From Clitoria ternatea (lineage: Eukaryota > Streptophyta > Magnoliopsida > Fabales > Fabaceae), in NCBI GenBank assembly GCA_037962975.1, contig CM075674.1:35602501-35666500 (forward strand): a stretch of 64,000 bases of DNA, written 5' to 3'. Positions 47,701 to 61,701 of the stretch are shown here, piece after piece. The first letter of the stretch is position 1; every line of letters begins with the position of its first letter. The notes beneath the pieces were generated by a model that worked only from the letters and a program-made list of their open reading frames with translations, did no database searches and was not told the DNA's origin. A program made the translations under genes and the position numbers.

Positions 47701-47847
47701 ATTTTTGTCATTCTCAAAAAATGAAAAAAATATAAAAATTCTAAAAAATTATAAATTATATAACAATCAAAAAGTTCTAAAGAACTATAATCAAATTCCT
47801 TTGAAATTTTATTTTAAATAAGAAATAATGAAATTAGGGGTGTTACA
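44764..47847 (-). mobile_element. chromovirus-type solo LTR (about 3.1 kb), degenerate
   Basis: The right end AAATTAGGGGTGTTACA is canonical. The left end TATAACACCCTCTGTTAT is its imperfect counterpart. It shares the GGAAAAAGGAGTGAGAAACAG motif (about 45130) with the other minus-oriented LTRs (for example AAAACCACAGCAAGAGTGAG at 34388). The flanks do not give a matching 5-bp TSD, so one boundary may be off. It contains repeats at 46430-46580 (AGTCCTTGCATAGGTTCAGT) and 46915-47290. Confidence 0.65.
46915..47290. repeat. imperfect tandem repeat of about 26 bp, AGTAACGGTAAATAGTAAATTTTGAAT type
   Basis: More than a dozen variants of the unit, split between GTAACGGTAAATAGTAA and ATTTTGAATA halves. 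The Leu/Tyr-rich frame on the minus strand at 46955-47173 is an artefact of it. Confidence 0.88.
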
Positions 47848-48058
47848 ATTTTGGGCTCCTACTTCCTCCATATTGGCTTGGCCTTTATTATCTACATGTC
47901 ATTTAATTTTTTTCAAAATAAAAAGGAAACTTAAGTTAACAATTATAAATCAATTTTATATAAAATGAAATAAAACTTTTGTTAACTATATATAGAAGCA
48001 AACTTTTGTTAACAAATATAAAAAAATTATATCATCACAAAGAAACATCACCAAAATG

Positions 48059-48060
<2 letters not shown>
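47848..48060. other. AT-rich spacer
   Basis: Nothing recognised. Confidence 0.5.
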
Positions 48061-50297
<2,237 letters not shown>

Positions 50298-50304
50298 TAT
50301 ATAA
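50298..50304 (+). promoter_or_regulatory. likely TATA box of the IQM gene
   Basis: TATATAA about 220 bp before the ATG at 50522. The downstream segment is a C/T-rich 5' UTR. Placement is by position and motif only. Confidence 0.55.
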
Positions 50305-50521
50305 CAACAAGTGGTATTGTAGCAGTTAACTTCAACGTTGTAATGTAATGTGTGCTTCTTCTTCTCCTCACATTTCCACAACGCTTTATTAATTTAGAGA
50401 GAGGAAAAACAACTCCGAAACGATCAAACTCACTCTCATAAACTGAACACAAACAATTTCCCTTTATTCTCTGCAATCTCCGAAACCTTCTACTACGTAC
50501 GCATATTCCTGTTTTGAGCGA

Positions 50522-53500
50522 ATGGAGGTTCAGACTCACACCCACGCGCTCTCACCCTTTGATGTTAACCCCAACCCCAAACCTCCATTTCCATATGACA
50601 TTCACCAACCACAACTTCTGACCTCCGAATTCCCTGAACCGGCAACATTCCCTCTCTCTCCCGATCACCCGCCACAACCCTCACCCCTGTCGCCGGAATC
50701 TCACGCGCCTCCACGCGCCTGCCCTCAAACCTATGCGGCCCTTAAGGTGCAAAAGGTTTACCGGAGTTACCGCACCCGCCGGAGGTTGGCTGATTCCGCC
50801 GTCGTCGCTGAGGAACTTTGGTAAGTTTTCTCTGCATGCAAACTCTCGCTTACCACAATTTTTCTTTCATTTATTGTGATTTCTCATTTATTGTCATATT
50901 AATGTTATGAAATAAGCTTATCCCTAATGTGAAAAGTTTTCATTTACAAATATCATTAAAATCAAGCATTCCCATATAATTTGTAATAAAATTTCCTATT
51001 TTTCTCTCTTAAACAGTGTCATGGGGCGTTTCTTAAGAAGAGGCGTTAAGGAATTACTATGAATTAAGCATTTTTTTTATTATAATCTTAACTTCTCCAG
51101 TCGTTTTTTATAATATTTTTTTAGAGTTTCTCTTGTCTTCTTTTTTTTCAATTTTCGATGGGTAATGTGTGTTTGTTATTATTTAATATCATGTAAACCG
51201 TTATTAATTAAGTAAACTTTATCTTTCCTTCCTTGTAAAGACGGAACATGAGAATAATTCACAAATTACAGCTAGATTTCTCAATTTGTGGTAATTAGAT
51301 CTTATAAAAATTATAGGAAGGAGTGTTTTTATTTTATTATTATGAGTTAATTTTGAGGAAAAATGGGGATGGAATTTGTGAAGGTGGCAAGTGATTGATT
51401 TCGCGAGGTTAAACCACAGCACAATTTCGTTCTTCAATTTGCCTGAGAGTGCAGCGTCACGGTGGAGTAGGGTCAAACTCAACGCTTCCAAGGTCTCTCT
51501 CTCTCTCTCATTTTTTTTGGACTTATATTATGCGTGTTATCCGGATACTATACGGGTCTAGTACGTTGTATTGAAGATACCGTGTTTTTTTGTGTGTCTG
51601 GTTTTGATTATGGTAAGGAAGAGGACATTTTTTTTGTGGATTTTGAGGTCAACTGTTTTGGCATGCAGGTGGGAAAGGGGTTGTCCTTAGACGCCAAAGC
51701 ACAAAAATTGGCTTTTCAGCATTGGATTGAAGCTGTAAGCATGCACTCTTTGAACCCCTCTTAATTTTTTTTTAAAATTTATTATTTAATATTTTTAATA
51801 GTAGTAGTTTGCTATGTTTGACTTTGACCTACTAATTCTTATTATCTCGCAATGTTTATGTTAAATGTTGCTATGGTTTTATATGATATGTAGATTGATC
51901 CACGCCACCGCTACGGGCATAACTTGCATTATTACTATGAAGAATGGTGCAAAACGGATTCTGGCCAGCCATTCTTTTATTGGTGAGACTAATTTACTTA
52001 CCTGAAAATTGACGCCTTTCATAATTGTTCAAGTGGGTTTGGATTGAGTGGGGTTTGTGTTGGCATTGATTCAATAGATCCATTTTTTATGGATGATATG
52101 CTGTTGGTATCGGATGATTCCATTGTGGAAACAGGGGAATATTGTTTATTAAATTATTACATTACATCCAAACTGGACTCAGGGCACAGATGGATACTCC
52201 TTTTGCATTTGACATGTTTTTAGGATTGGTGGTCACAGATATACTTTTTTGCATTTCAGAAACTTGTTATGAAGTAATACATTGGTTACATGAAATTCGG
52301 ATTTTAATTTTGGTTCCTATCTCTTGTTTTAACAAAGATGCAGGCATGCAGATCGGTTGTAATTTCTGTTACTGATTTTCACCCCCTCTCATTGTACAGG
52401 TTGGATTTAGGAAATGGGAAAAATATTGATCTTGAAAAGTGTCCCAGATCGAAGCTAAGGAAACAATGCATAAAGTATCTTGGGCCTGTATGTGCACATG
52501 CTAATTGGATTCATTACTTTATTTATTTTTATATAATTGTAGTTGACGTTGACTTTGTTGACTTGTACTGCATTATTTCAAAAGTTGTGGCCTTTTTCTG
52601 CTTTTCTGACTTTTTGGTCCTTCTTAATAATTTTCTCAAATAGCAAGAGAGAGAGCACTATGAATACGTTGTCCATGAGGGGAAAATTATCCACAAGCAA
52701 TCTTGCGATTTCCTTCATACAAAGGAAGATTCTGCAGATGCCAAATGGATATTTGTAATGAGCACTTCTAAGAAACTTTATGCTGGCAAGGTAACAAATT
52801 GAGCTCAGTTATTGTTTCTAGTTTTCCCTTTGTCATCTATATTCCAGTCACATTGATAGTTGATACAATTGTAAATGTAATAATAAATGCCAGAAAAAGA
52901 AGGGATTATTCCATCATTCCTCGTTTTTGGCTGGTGGAGCTACCTTAGCCGCTGGACGGCTGGAGGCTGAGCATGGAATTTTGAAGGTACATTAACTTCA
53001 TAGGTTGCATGATTAAGCTGTTGTGCTACTGAATTTCTTGTAAGAATTTAATGAGATGTTCCAATAATTAAGAGACGGCGCATTGATGTCATGCTTGTTT
53101 CTTTTTGAATAAATCCAGAAAGTCATCGAGATTGTATGAGTCATGTGTTTTTAATCTTTAAGATTTTAAATACTTCAAATTAATTTCTTGACATTCATTT
53201 TAGTTTTTTTGTACTTTATTTTTTACTGTCATTTTAGATTAAAAAGGACTAAATTGAATGTTATTTTACAAAGTCAAGGACTAATTTGAACTTTAAAAAT
53301 AACAGTAACTAAAGTCCACAATCCATATTCTCAACACCTAACTTGAGGGGTTATTTGTTTCTTTTTCCTTTTTTGTTGTAAATGTGTTGGAATCACAATG
53401 ATAGAAATGTTTGGTGGTTCCAATTTTTGTGCATTGACAAATGTCTGATTCTCAATACTTTTCAGTCTATATCTGCGTATAGTGGACACTATCGACCAAC

Positions 53501-54490
53501 AGATGACTCACTGAACGCCTTCTTATCATATCTCAAGGAAAATGGTGTCAAACTTGATGAAGTTGAGGTAATTGATTAGGCACCAGGTTATTCCTGAATA
53601 CTTAACTACAGTGTTAAAATAATTCTGTCAAAAGCTTGCCTGTCTAGGCCAATAGATATTCCTTCAAGAAGACATTAATCATTTATGCCAGAAAGTTTAA
53701 CAACTTATTAAAAAACACGGTTTATTTTTTTTTATCAGCAAAACCCAAAATAAAATTAAAAAGATAGGTACTCTACCACTCAAGAAAAGAGAAGAAAAAC
53801 CTACTCTCAATCAAAACCAGTTCCTATACTTCATCAGTTCCATGATTGTATCAAAACAAATGCACTCATTTTTAAATAATAAAGCATTCCTTAAAAACCA
53901 CAAAGGCCAACTTACATGGTGATCACATTAGCTTTTTATTGAACGACTCCGACATGATGTTTCAGATTCGCAATCCAAAAGATGACAGTGATACTTATGA
54001 GGATGGGAAGCCTAGTGAAGGAGGAGGCAGAGCGTCTGAAGATTTTAATTCTAGCACTGCTGATGTTTCTGAGTTTGGAATTGCTGAGGAAGCTGAGAAT
54101 AATACCTCATCATCCTCATATAAGGAAGATCCACAACTTGTGTCTGTTGGTAGTTATAAAAGGACTTTCTCAGGTGGTCTTCAGAGCCCAAGAGCTGAGG
54201 TGCCTAAGAAAGCAATATTGCGAAGAATCAATTCCAAGAAGGGTACAAAATCCTACCAATTGGGGCACAACCTTTCACATAAATGGTCAACAGGAGCTGG
54301 ACCTAGAATTGGATGTGTTGCTGACTACCCAGTAGAGCTTAGACTACAGGCCTTGGAGATGCTTAACCTTTCTCCAAAGCTTCCCCCTTCTCCTTCTTCA
54401 TACTCTCTAATGGGTGCTCTTGTATCACCTACAATTAGGCCATCGTCAAATAGCACTCCAATTTTCAATGATGAGACTACTGTTAATTGA
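50522..54490 (+). CDS. IQM-family calmodulin-binding protein (IQ motif), nine exons
   Basis: Exons by GT-AG sites and continuous homology: 50522-50820, 51384-51492, 51669-51734, 51894-51982, 52400-52487, 52644-52790, 52894-52986, 53466-53567 and 53966-54490, giving 505 aa, the usual IQM length. The N-terminus is Pro-rich. The IQ motif VQKVYRSYRTRRRL is at residues 76-89 and would bind calmodulin without requiring Ca2+. The conserved IQM core follows: WWQVIDFARLNHSTISFFNL, QKLAFQHWIEAIDPRHRYGH, YYYEEWCKTDSGQPFFYWLD, KLRKQCIKYLGP, KWIFVMSTSKKLYAGK, GLFHHSSFLAGGATLAAGRL and AYSGHYRPTDDSL. The C-terminal exon is acidic/Ser-rich and ends in a Pro/Ser tail. Related Arabidopsis proteins act in Ca2+/calmodulin signalling, stress and stomatal responses; the specific role here is unknown. 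No frameshift or missing core motif is seen, so it should be functional. Confidence 0.93.
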
Positions 54491-55175
54491 ACTACTAGCT
54501 GATCTTAGTCCTTGTTTGGTTAGTCAAGCGAACCGAACTGTCTGTGTGATCCAACGGATGATGTATAAGTTGCATGTTGTTCAAGTACCCTACACGTCAA
54601 TGTACCCTACATGTCAACTTTTTTCCATCAACCTAATCTTTAAACTAGTAAGCTATTAGGATTAGTGTATTACCATTAACGCCCCAGGTGCTTTAGCTAA
54701 TGTAAAATATATGTTGTTTATGTTGTCTCAACTTTTGAGGACTTGCTGTTATCTTTATGAAATCTATAGAAGGCAATAGTTTCTGTTTCTTTCACTTCAA
54801 GGTTATTTCCACTAATGTAGAGATATGTAAATGAAAGTGTGTTGAGTGCGACCCCTTGTAGTGAAGGTTATGCTCGTTTGGTTTAAATTTGAGATTCAGC
54901 TTCTACTAGATGTGACTTGGCCACAGATGTGTCACGCAACTAGCACAAGACAATTTGATATTTCTAGTAGCTGCAATGACTTTTAGAAGCATTCGTGATT
55001 ATGCTGCTCTAAACCTCAAACAGCACTGAAAAAATATCATGATTAAAAAAACGTGTTTATCATTGAATATGATTTCACATGTCAAGTAATAGTTTGAGTG
55101 CTTGAGAAACGTTATTGTCACTGGTTCATGACTTTCATGATCAGTTGTTGTATTATGGCTAGGTACGTGCACAGG
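54491..55175. other. 3' UTR and downstream flank of the IQM gene
   Basis: The T-rich, stop-rich sequence up to about 54780 is a likely 3' UTR (TGTAAAATATATGTTG near 54700). I see no other gene. Confidence 0.5.
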
Positions 55176-55905
55176 TAGGGGTGTCCATCGGTCGGGTTCG
55201 ATCGGATTTGGTTACTTTTGAGTTCACCCGTTGTTATCCATAAAATACAAACAATAACCCATTTTCACCCAATACTACGGTCGGTTTGGTCGGGTTCGGT
55301 TAATTGCGGTTCTCAATTTTTTCGGTCGGGTTTTTCGGTTAAGTTTCTTAGGAAAATTTAATTTTTATTTTTTGTCAAACACCTTTTACGTATAAAATAA
55401 TTTTAGCAAAAACTTGCATATAAAAATGATGTATTTCATGTTTTAGAACCAACGCCTTATGGAATATGAAAGTGACATAGCATTGAAGCAATAAGAATTA
55501 ATTCTATTAGATTATATTTTTTCTAATCATAGATTGTTCTAGTATTAGAAAAGAGCTTAAAAGTTATTAAGTGTTCAGATCTAACACATGCATTTAGAAT
55601 GTGATGATTTGATAATAAACTCATGTATGACTTTAAGTTGACCACACAAAGATCAATCTTAAAGAAAGTATCGTCAATATATCTAGAAATAGAAAAATAA
55701 CTGCATGATATTCCTAGTAACAGTCGGTCGGGTATGAGTATCTTTGGGTTTAGTTTTTTTAACCCGAACCCGTCCGTTCTTAGTCACAAGAAACCACTTA
55801 AATGATCTATTTTTACCCAAAAACTTGTTACAAACCGACCCATTTTTACCTTTGAAATCGGGTACCTAGGGTTCGCACGGATAACGTCGAAATTGGACAC
55901 CCCTA
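55176..55905. mobile_element. non-autonomous hAT-like element, 730 bp
   Basis: The terminal inverted repeats are TAGGGGTGTCCA. The 8-bp TSD tgcacagg flanks it exactly (55168-55175 and 55906-55913), the hAT length. Subterminal CGGTCGGGTTCGG words appear near both ends (55188-55340 and 55720-55760). No transposase frame is present. Confidence 0.93.
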
Positions 55906-55913
55906 TGCACAGG

Positions 55914-56787
55914 TCAGGTGTGAGTAATGTGGCTATATAAGTCATTTATTTATTTTTAATATTAAAAACAACAATAAATAACATATATTAAATATAATAT
56001 TATTTTGTTATAGTATAATATGATTATAATTTTAGATATTAAAAATATTATTATTGAGTAATATTAGTTTTTGTTCTCATTATAAATAATAAAATATCTT
56101 TATATTTAAACATATATAATACAAAATAAATATAAATGCAGTACCCACAGGATGGGTAGTATAATACCTGTAGTCATTTGTTTAGAGAATTTAATACCTA
56201 TTACGGACATATCTATAAATATCTGTATGTCCGAACCAATTTATTTTTTTCTAATTATGATAGGTGTTTTACAAAGGAAAGGTTAGTTGCGATCCTATTA
56301 AGATTGAACCTAGGAGGAATCAAAGGTAGATTTTCCACAAGTTATTTTTACTGGATTCTCTAAAAGTTACATACAAAAAGGTTAAAAATTAAATTAAATA
56401 GTGGAAAAGGGGAAATGCAAGCATAGTTACATATATATTTAGTCTATCTATTTATTTAACTATTCTATCAATCTATTTATCTATTTGTAATATATAACTT
56501 CAAAAGCGTAAAATGTCATTTTTTCACGTCATGATGCCACATCAGTTTTAATGTTTTTGACAGTCAAAAGCATTCTACTTCACCCATAAAAATACATATT
56601 CACTTATGTTATGTACCCTCCAATTCTCTCCTTTTAGAAGCACTCCCTTAATCCCAGTCCATTGCTAATCAATATTACTCTTCCTCCATTAATATTCTCA
56701 GTTGTCACTAAGCAGGGAGCATGTATGCTTTATTTCACTGTCTAGATATGGAAACAAATATCCGATGGTGTGATGTCATGTTACAGG
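55914..56787. other. AT-rich intergenic DNA, no gene recognised
   Basis: Only short frames without domains. The copia element starts at 56788, after its TSD acagg. Confidence 0.55.
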
Positions 56788-57625
56788 TGTTGGGAAAAAC
56801 AGCAATACACAACTAAAGTGTCAAAGTACGCAGCGGATATAATTTTCCCAAACTTGCAAGAATCTGTGAGGAGCAACAACAATATGGCAGCAACACAATA
56901 ATAATCACCACAAGAGACACAATAATTATTTACGTGAGAAAACCCTCTCAATTTGAGAGATAAAAACTCACGGGCACAAGCCAGTAATCAAGCTCCACTA
57001 TGATCAAAATTAAGGGTACAAAAGAGTCTCAAAATGCTGCACAAATTCGTGCATACTACCAGCCAATACAACAAACCAACTAGGCTTTCAAATAGAGAAC
57101 AAGAAGCTGAAAAACTCACAAACTCGTGCTACTGTTCAAGCACAATATCTCCCAGACTAGACCTCAAAACCACGATCCCAACGGTCAGTGCCTAGAACCA
57201 CATCTCAGGAACATAATACCAAAATTTGAGCCCGATCCAACGGTTAACGAATCGGCAATGGTAGTTTTCCCGAAGATGGTCAGAATTCCTGCGAACTGGA
57301 ACAGGGTCTCGGTCTGAACACGATTTCTCCACCTACAGATGTCAAACTGAAAATCTGAACGGTGAGAATGTAGAGGAGAATGTTGAGAACACACTCTCAA
57401 AGTTTTAGGCCGATCCAACGGTGGGATGGACGGAGATCGTTGACGGAAGTAGACTATTCCAGAGACTCTGCACTCTTTTCTCTCTTCTTTTCTCTCTCTC
57501 TATGGCTGCTGGTTTCCTTTCGAAAATGAGCCTCTCACTCTCAATTTTCTGACTCCTTTCTTCCCTCTTTAGGTCACATGTGGGCTTTGGGCCTTTGGAC
57601 ACATAGTTGAGAGCCCAACCCAACA
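56788..57625 (-). repeat. 3' LTR of the copia element
   Basis: TGTTGGGAAAAAC...CCCAACA on the + strand, 838 bp, perfect TGTTGGG/CCCAACA ends. Confidence 0.96.
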
Positions 57626-57639
57626 CATCTCCCCCTCAC
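57626..57639 (-). promoter_or_regulatory. polypurine tract of the copia element
   Basis: On the minus strand GTGAGGGGGAGATG lies just after the stop codon at 57642 and directly before the 3' LTR. Confidence 0.85.
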
Positions 57640-57641
57640 AA

Positions 57642-60600
57642 CTATGTGGAGGTGACCGCCAATCCGGCGATCTCGCAACAATACTCAAATTTTCCTCTTG
57701 GTAGTGCCTTAGTCATCATATCAGCACCATTATCATCAGTATGAACTTTAGCCAACTCCAACAACTTAGCATCCAAAACATCACGTATCCAATGATACCG
57801 CACATCAATATGTTTGGATCTAGAATGGAATGTTGGATTCTTACCAAGATGGATAGCACTTTGATTATCACAGAGCAACAAGTACTTGTCCTGCACAAAA
57901 CCAAGCTCCCACAAGAATTTCTTCACCCATAGTAACTCCTTGCACGCTTTAGTAAGTGCAATGAACTCTGCCTCCGTAGTAGACAACGCTACACACTTTT
58001 GCAACCTTGATTGCCAAGCCACAGCTCCCTCTGCAAACTTAATCAAATAGCCCGAAGTGGACTTTCTGGAATCAATGTCTCCAGCCATATCTGAGTCAGA
58101 GTAACCCACCAAAGTAGGCTTATCACCTCCAAAACAAAGCTTCAAACCACTAGTACCATGAAGATACCTTAAAATCCATTTCACAGCATTCCAATGCTCT
58201 TTACCTGAATTTGATAAAAATCTGCTGACTGTACCAACAGCATGTGCAATATCAGGTCTTGTACATACCATTGCATACATCAAACTACCCACTGTAGATG
58301 CATAAGGAACTCTGCTCATATATGTCTTCTCAGCTTCATCTGAAGGACTCTGATTATCACTCAGTTTAAAATGAGCTGCAAGAGGAGTACTCACTGCTTT
58401 AGCATTTTCCATGTTGAAACGCTCCAACACCTTTTCAATGTAGTGCTCCTGAGATAGCCAAAGCTTCTTCTCTTTTCTGTCACGGGTGATGCTTATACCA
58501 AGAATCTTCTTAGCAGCTCCCATGTCTTTCATGGCAAATGACTCGCCCAGGTCCTTCTTTAACCTGTCAATTCTGGAAATATTTTTCCCTACAATAAGTA
58601 TGTCATCAACATACAATAACATAATAATGAAGTCATCATCAGAAAACTTTTTGACAAAGACACAATGGTCAGAAGTAGTCTTCCTATAGCCTTGATCATG
58701 CATAAAGGACTCAAACTTCTTATACCATTGTCTAGGAGCCTGCTTCAAACCATATAAGCTCTTTCTCAGCCTACACACATAGTCTTCCTTGCCTTCAACA
58801 AGAAAACCATCAGGTTGCTTCATATAAATCTCTTCCTCCAAATTACCATGAAGGAAAGCTGTCTTCACATCCATCTGCTCAACCTCCAAATCAAGAGTAG
58901 CAGCTAAACTCAGCATAATTCTGATGGATGACATTTTCACCACTGGTGAGAAAATCTCATTGAAGTCAACACCCTTTCTCTGCCTGAAGCCTTTCACCAC
59001 TAATCTAGCTTTGTACCTCGGAGATGTAGAATTGCTCTCTTGTTTCACCTTGAAGATCCACTTGTTCTCTAAGGCCCTCTTGCCCTTAGGCAACTTCACC
59101 AAGTCATAAGTGTGATTATCATGCAAGGATTTCATCTCATCCCGCATTGCATCCAGCCATTTTTGCTTTTCTTCACTCTCAATGGCCTCTTCAAAACACT
59201 CAGGTTCTCCCTCGTCGGTCAACAACACATAATCTCTTGAATTATACCTTGTAGAAGGTTGTCTCGGCCTACTGGATCTCCTAGGTTGAACTTGTGGTAT
59301 TTCATCAAGATTATCATCGGGTACCATATCATGTTCCTCCTGAATATCATCAAGAGGTACGTCAAATCCATCTCCAACATGCTGATCATCAACATCACCA
59401 TGTTGCTCATCATTCTGAGCATCAGTATCGGTATTCTCCAGATTGTGAATAGGCAACCGCATCGGATTACCATCAGTCAGATCACTGTCTTTATCAGGTG
59501 TCGTCTTCTCCACTTTGTCAATATCTTCAATGGTTTGGTCCTCCATGAACTGCACATCACGGCTTCTAACAAGCTTCTTCTCAACAGGATCATACAACCT
59601 GTAGCCAAATTCATCTTGACCATAACCAATAAAGATACACTGTCTTGTCTTCACATCCAACTTGGATCTTTCATCCTTTGGAACATGAACATACGCCTTG
59701 CAACCAAAGACACGCAAATGACCATAGCTAGCATTCTTGCCAAACCAAATCTTGTCTGGCACCTCAGTATTCAAAACAACTGTAGGACTGAGATTAATAA
59801 CATGTACTGCTGTAAGCAATGCCTCACCCCAGAAATGTTTAGGCAACTTTGCTTCAGAAAGCATACACCTAACTCTTTCAACCAAAGTCCTGTTCATCCT
59901 CTCTGCTAGACCATTCAACTGAGGAGTTTTAGGAGGAGTCTTTTCATGTCTGATACCCTGCTGCTTGCAATAGACATCAAAGGGTCCACAGTACTCACCA
60001 CCATTGTCAGTACGAATGCATTTCAGCTTCTTGCCTGACTGTCTCTCCACCAAAGCATGAAACTCTTTGAACTTTTCAAGCACTTGGTCTTTTCTCTGTA
60101 GTGTATAGACCCACAACTTCCTAGAACAGTCATCAATAAAGGTAACAAAGTAAAGTGCACCACTGAATGACTTTACCTTCAACGGGCCACAAACATTAGA
60201 ATGCACCAATTCAAGCAACTCTGACTTTCTAGAGGGAGAATGCTTCTTGAAGGATACTCTGGTTTGTTTACCAGCCATGCAATGAGAACATTTCTCCAAC
60301 TCTGCACTCTTCAATCCCAAAAGAACATCCTTTTTAGCTAAGCAGTTAAGCCCTTTTTCACTGATATGACCAAGCCTTCGATGCCACAAGGATGCTTCCA
60401 TATACATATTATTCACACTGTCTCTAGCAACCAAAGCTTTAGTCCAATACAGTTTAGAATTTTTCTCCCCTCTAGCCATAACCAAGTTACCTTTAGTGAG
60501 TCTCCATTTACCAGAACCAAAGTGATTATCATAACCACAATCATCAAGCAACGGTACAGATATCAGATTAAAACGGACATCTGGAGCATGTTTGACTCCT

Positions 60601-61652
60601 TTAAGAAACAACTGCATTCCCATGTTGGTTTGTAGACAGACATCACCAACACCAATCACCTTAGACACACCATCATTACCCATCTTCAACACTCCAAAGT
60701 CACCAGAAGTGTAAGATGTAAAGAAATCCTTCTTTGGTGTAACATGCAGTGTGGCACCACTATCAACTATCCACATGCTCTCATCTGATACAAGATTAAC
60801 TGACTTATGGTCACTGAGAATAATAAGATCACCACAAGTAGCAGTAGCAACACGATCATCATTATGCTCATTCACTTTCTGCTTACCCTTCTTATCTTTA
60901 TTCTCCCTTTTCCACCGAAAACAGTTCTTCTGTATGTGCCCCATTTTGTGACAATAATTACACTCTATATTCTTGTATCTGGACTTGGACTTACTCCTGC
61001 TCTTCTCTCTACCAGTCTTCGGTTCCTTTTTCTGACTTCTCCCCCTATTTTCTATAAAAAATACCTCAGGCTGAGATGAAGAACCCTGTGCCTTCCTTCT
61101 CATCTCTTCATTAAGAGCACCACTCTTTGCCATTTGCAAAGAAACAACACCATTAGGGGCTGAGTTCGTGATTGAAACTCGAAATGTCTCCCAAGACTCA
61201 GGTAAAGTATTCAGTAGCCATAGTCCCAAAACTTCATCATCAAATTTGATACCCATTCCAGACAGTTGATCTAGGAGCCCTTGAAACTCATTCAAGTGAT
61301 CGGAAATGGAAGAACTCTCCCTGTATCTCAAATTCATCAGACAGTTCAACAAATACAATTTATTGTTCCCTGACTTAGAGGCATACAAAGACTCGATCTT
61401 CTCCCACAAAGTTCTTGCATGTGTCTCATTGGCAATGTGATTATAAACATTGTCTTCTACAAATTGCCGAATAAAACCACATACCTGTTGGTGTTCAAAG
61501 TCCCACTCTTCTTCAGACATGGAATCTGGCTTTTGTACAGCAAAGACAGGAAGATGCATTTTCTTTACAAATAGCAAGTCTTTCATCTTGCCCTTCCACA
61601 AGTGATAATTAGTACCATTCAAAGCAACCATTTTTGTATTCGCCTCCATCAT
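57642..61652 (-). CDS. copia Gag-Pol polyprotein, 1336 aa, uninterrupted
   Basis: One open frame from ATG 61652. Gag has NGTNYHLWKGKMKDLL near residue 13 and a CCHC zinc knuckle CNYCHKMGHIQKNC at 231-244. The protease site is VDSGAT, with Asp at 297. Integrase has an HHCC finger (LWHRRLGH...CSHCMAGK), then VHSNVCGP with Asn486 where the first catalytic Asp is normal. The second Asp (RTDNGGEY) and the Glu (LAERMNRT) are present. The RT site YVDD is at residues 1014-1017. RNase H and the C-terminal SKHIDVRYHWIRD motif follow. It makes particles, reverse-transcribes element RNA and integrates the cDNA. Asn486 (AAT, plus-strand 60195-60197) should disable or cripple the integrase, so this copy may rely on enzyme from other copies. 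Confidence 0.96.
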   Translation of the reverse strand: MMEANTKMVALNGTNYHLWKGKMKDLLFVKKMHLPVFAVQKPDSMSEEEWDFEHQQVCGFIRQFVEDNVYNHIANETHARTLWEKIESLYASKSGNNKLYLLNCLMNLRYRESSSISDHLNEFQGLLDQLSGMGIKFDDEVLGLWLLNTLPESWETFRVSITNSAPNGVVSLQMAKSGALNEEMRRKAQGSSSQPEVFFIENRGRSQKKEPKTGREKSRSKSKSRYKNIECNYCHKMGHIQKNCFRWKRENKDKKGKQKVNEHNDDRVATATCGDLIILSDHKSVNLVSDESMWIVDSGATLHVTPKKDFFTSYTSGDFGVLKMGNDGVSKVIGVGDVCLQTNMGMQLFLKGVKHAPDVRFNLISVPLLDDCGYDNHFGSGKWRLTKGNLVMARGEKNSKLYWTKALVARDSVNNMYMEASLWHRRLGHISEKGLNCLAKKDVLLGLKSAELEKCSHCMAGKQTRVSFKKHSPSRKSELLELVHSNVCGPLKVKSFSGALYFVTFIDDCSRKLWVYTLQRKDQVLEKFKEFHALVERQSGKKLKCIRTDNGGEYCGPFDVYCKQQGIRHEKTPPKTPQLNGLAERMNRTLVERVRCMLSEAKLPKHFWGEALLTAVHVINLSPTVVLNTEVPDKIWFGKNASYGHLRVFGCKAYVHVPKDERSKLDVKTRQCIFIGYGQDEFGYRLYDPVEKKLVRSRDVQFMEDQTIEDIDKVEKTTPDKDSDLTDGNPMRLPIHNLENTDTDAQNDEQHGDVDDQHVGDGFDVPLDDIQEEHDMVPDDNLDEIPQVQPRRSSRPRQPSTRYNSRDYVLLTDEGEPECFEEAIESEEKQKWLDAMRDEMKSLHDNHTYDLVKLPKGKRALENKWIFKVKQESNSTSPRYKARLVVKGFRQRKGVDFNEIFSPVVKMSSIRIMLSLAATLDLEVEQMDVKTAFLHGNLEEEIYMKQPDGFLVEGKEDYVCRLRKSLYGLKQAPRQWYKKFESFMHDQGYRKTTSDHCVFVKKFSDDDFIIMLLYVDDILIVGKNISRIDRLKKDLGESFAMKDMGAAKKILGISITRDRKEKKLWLSQEHYIEKVLERFNMENAKAVSTPLAAHFKLSDNQSPSDEAEKTYMSRVPYASTVGSLMYAMVCTRPDIAHAVGTVSRFLSNSGKEHWNAVKWILRYLHGTSGLKLCFGGDKPTLVGYSDSDMAGDIDSRKSTSGYLIKFAEGAVAWQSRLQKCVALSTTEAEFIALTKACKELLWVKKFLWELGFVQDKYLLLCDNQSAIHLGKNPTFHSRSKHIDVRYHWIRDVLDAKLLELAKVHTDDNGADMMTKALPRGKFEYCCEIAGLAVTST

Positions 61653-61686
61653 TCAAACAAGTAATATATATAGCTCCATCCAAGGA

Positions 61687-61698
61687 GCTCTGATACCA
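61687..61698 (-). promoter_or_regulatory. PBS of the copia element (initiator tRNA-Met)
   Basis: TGGTATCAGAGC on the minus strand, three bases inside the 5' LTR. Confidence 0.93.
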
Positions 61699-61701
61699 CT
61701 G

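Noticed and set aside
51219..51491. Minus-strand frame across IQM exon 2
   Set aside because: Shadow of the exon, which translates to the conserved IQM core on the + strand.
53738..53870. Possible SINE in the last IQM intron
   Set aside because: The poly-T followed by ATCAGCAAAACC suggested one, but no tRNA-like A/B boxes or TSD could be shown.
59259..59909. 216-codon plus-strand frame
   Set aside because: Antisense shadow of the intact copia Gag-Pol.
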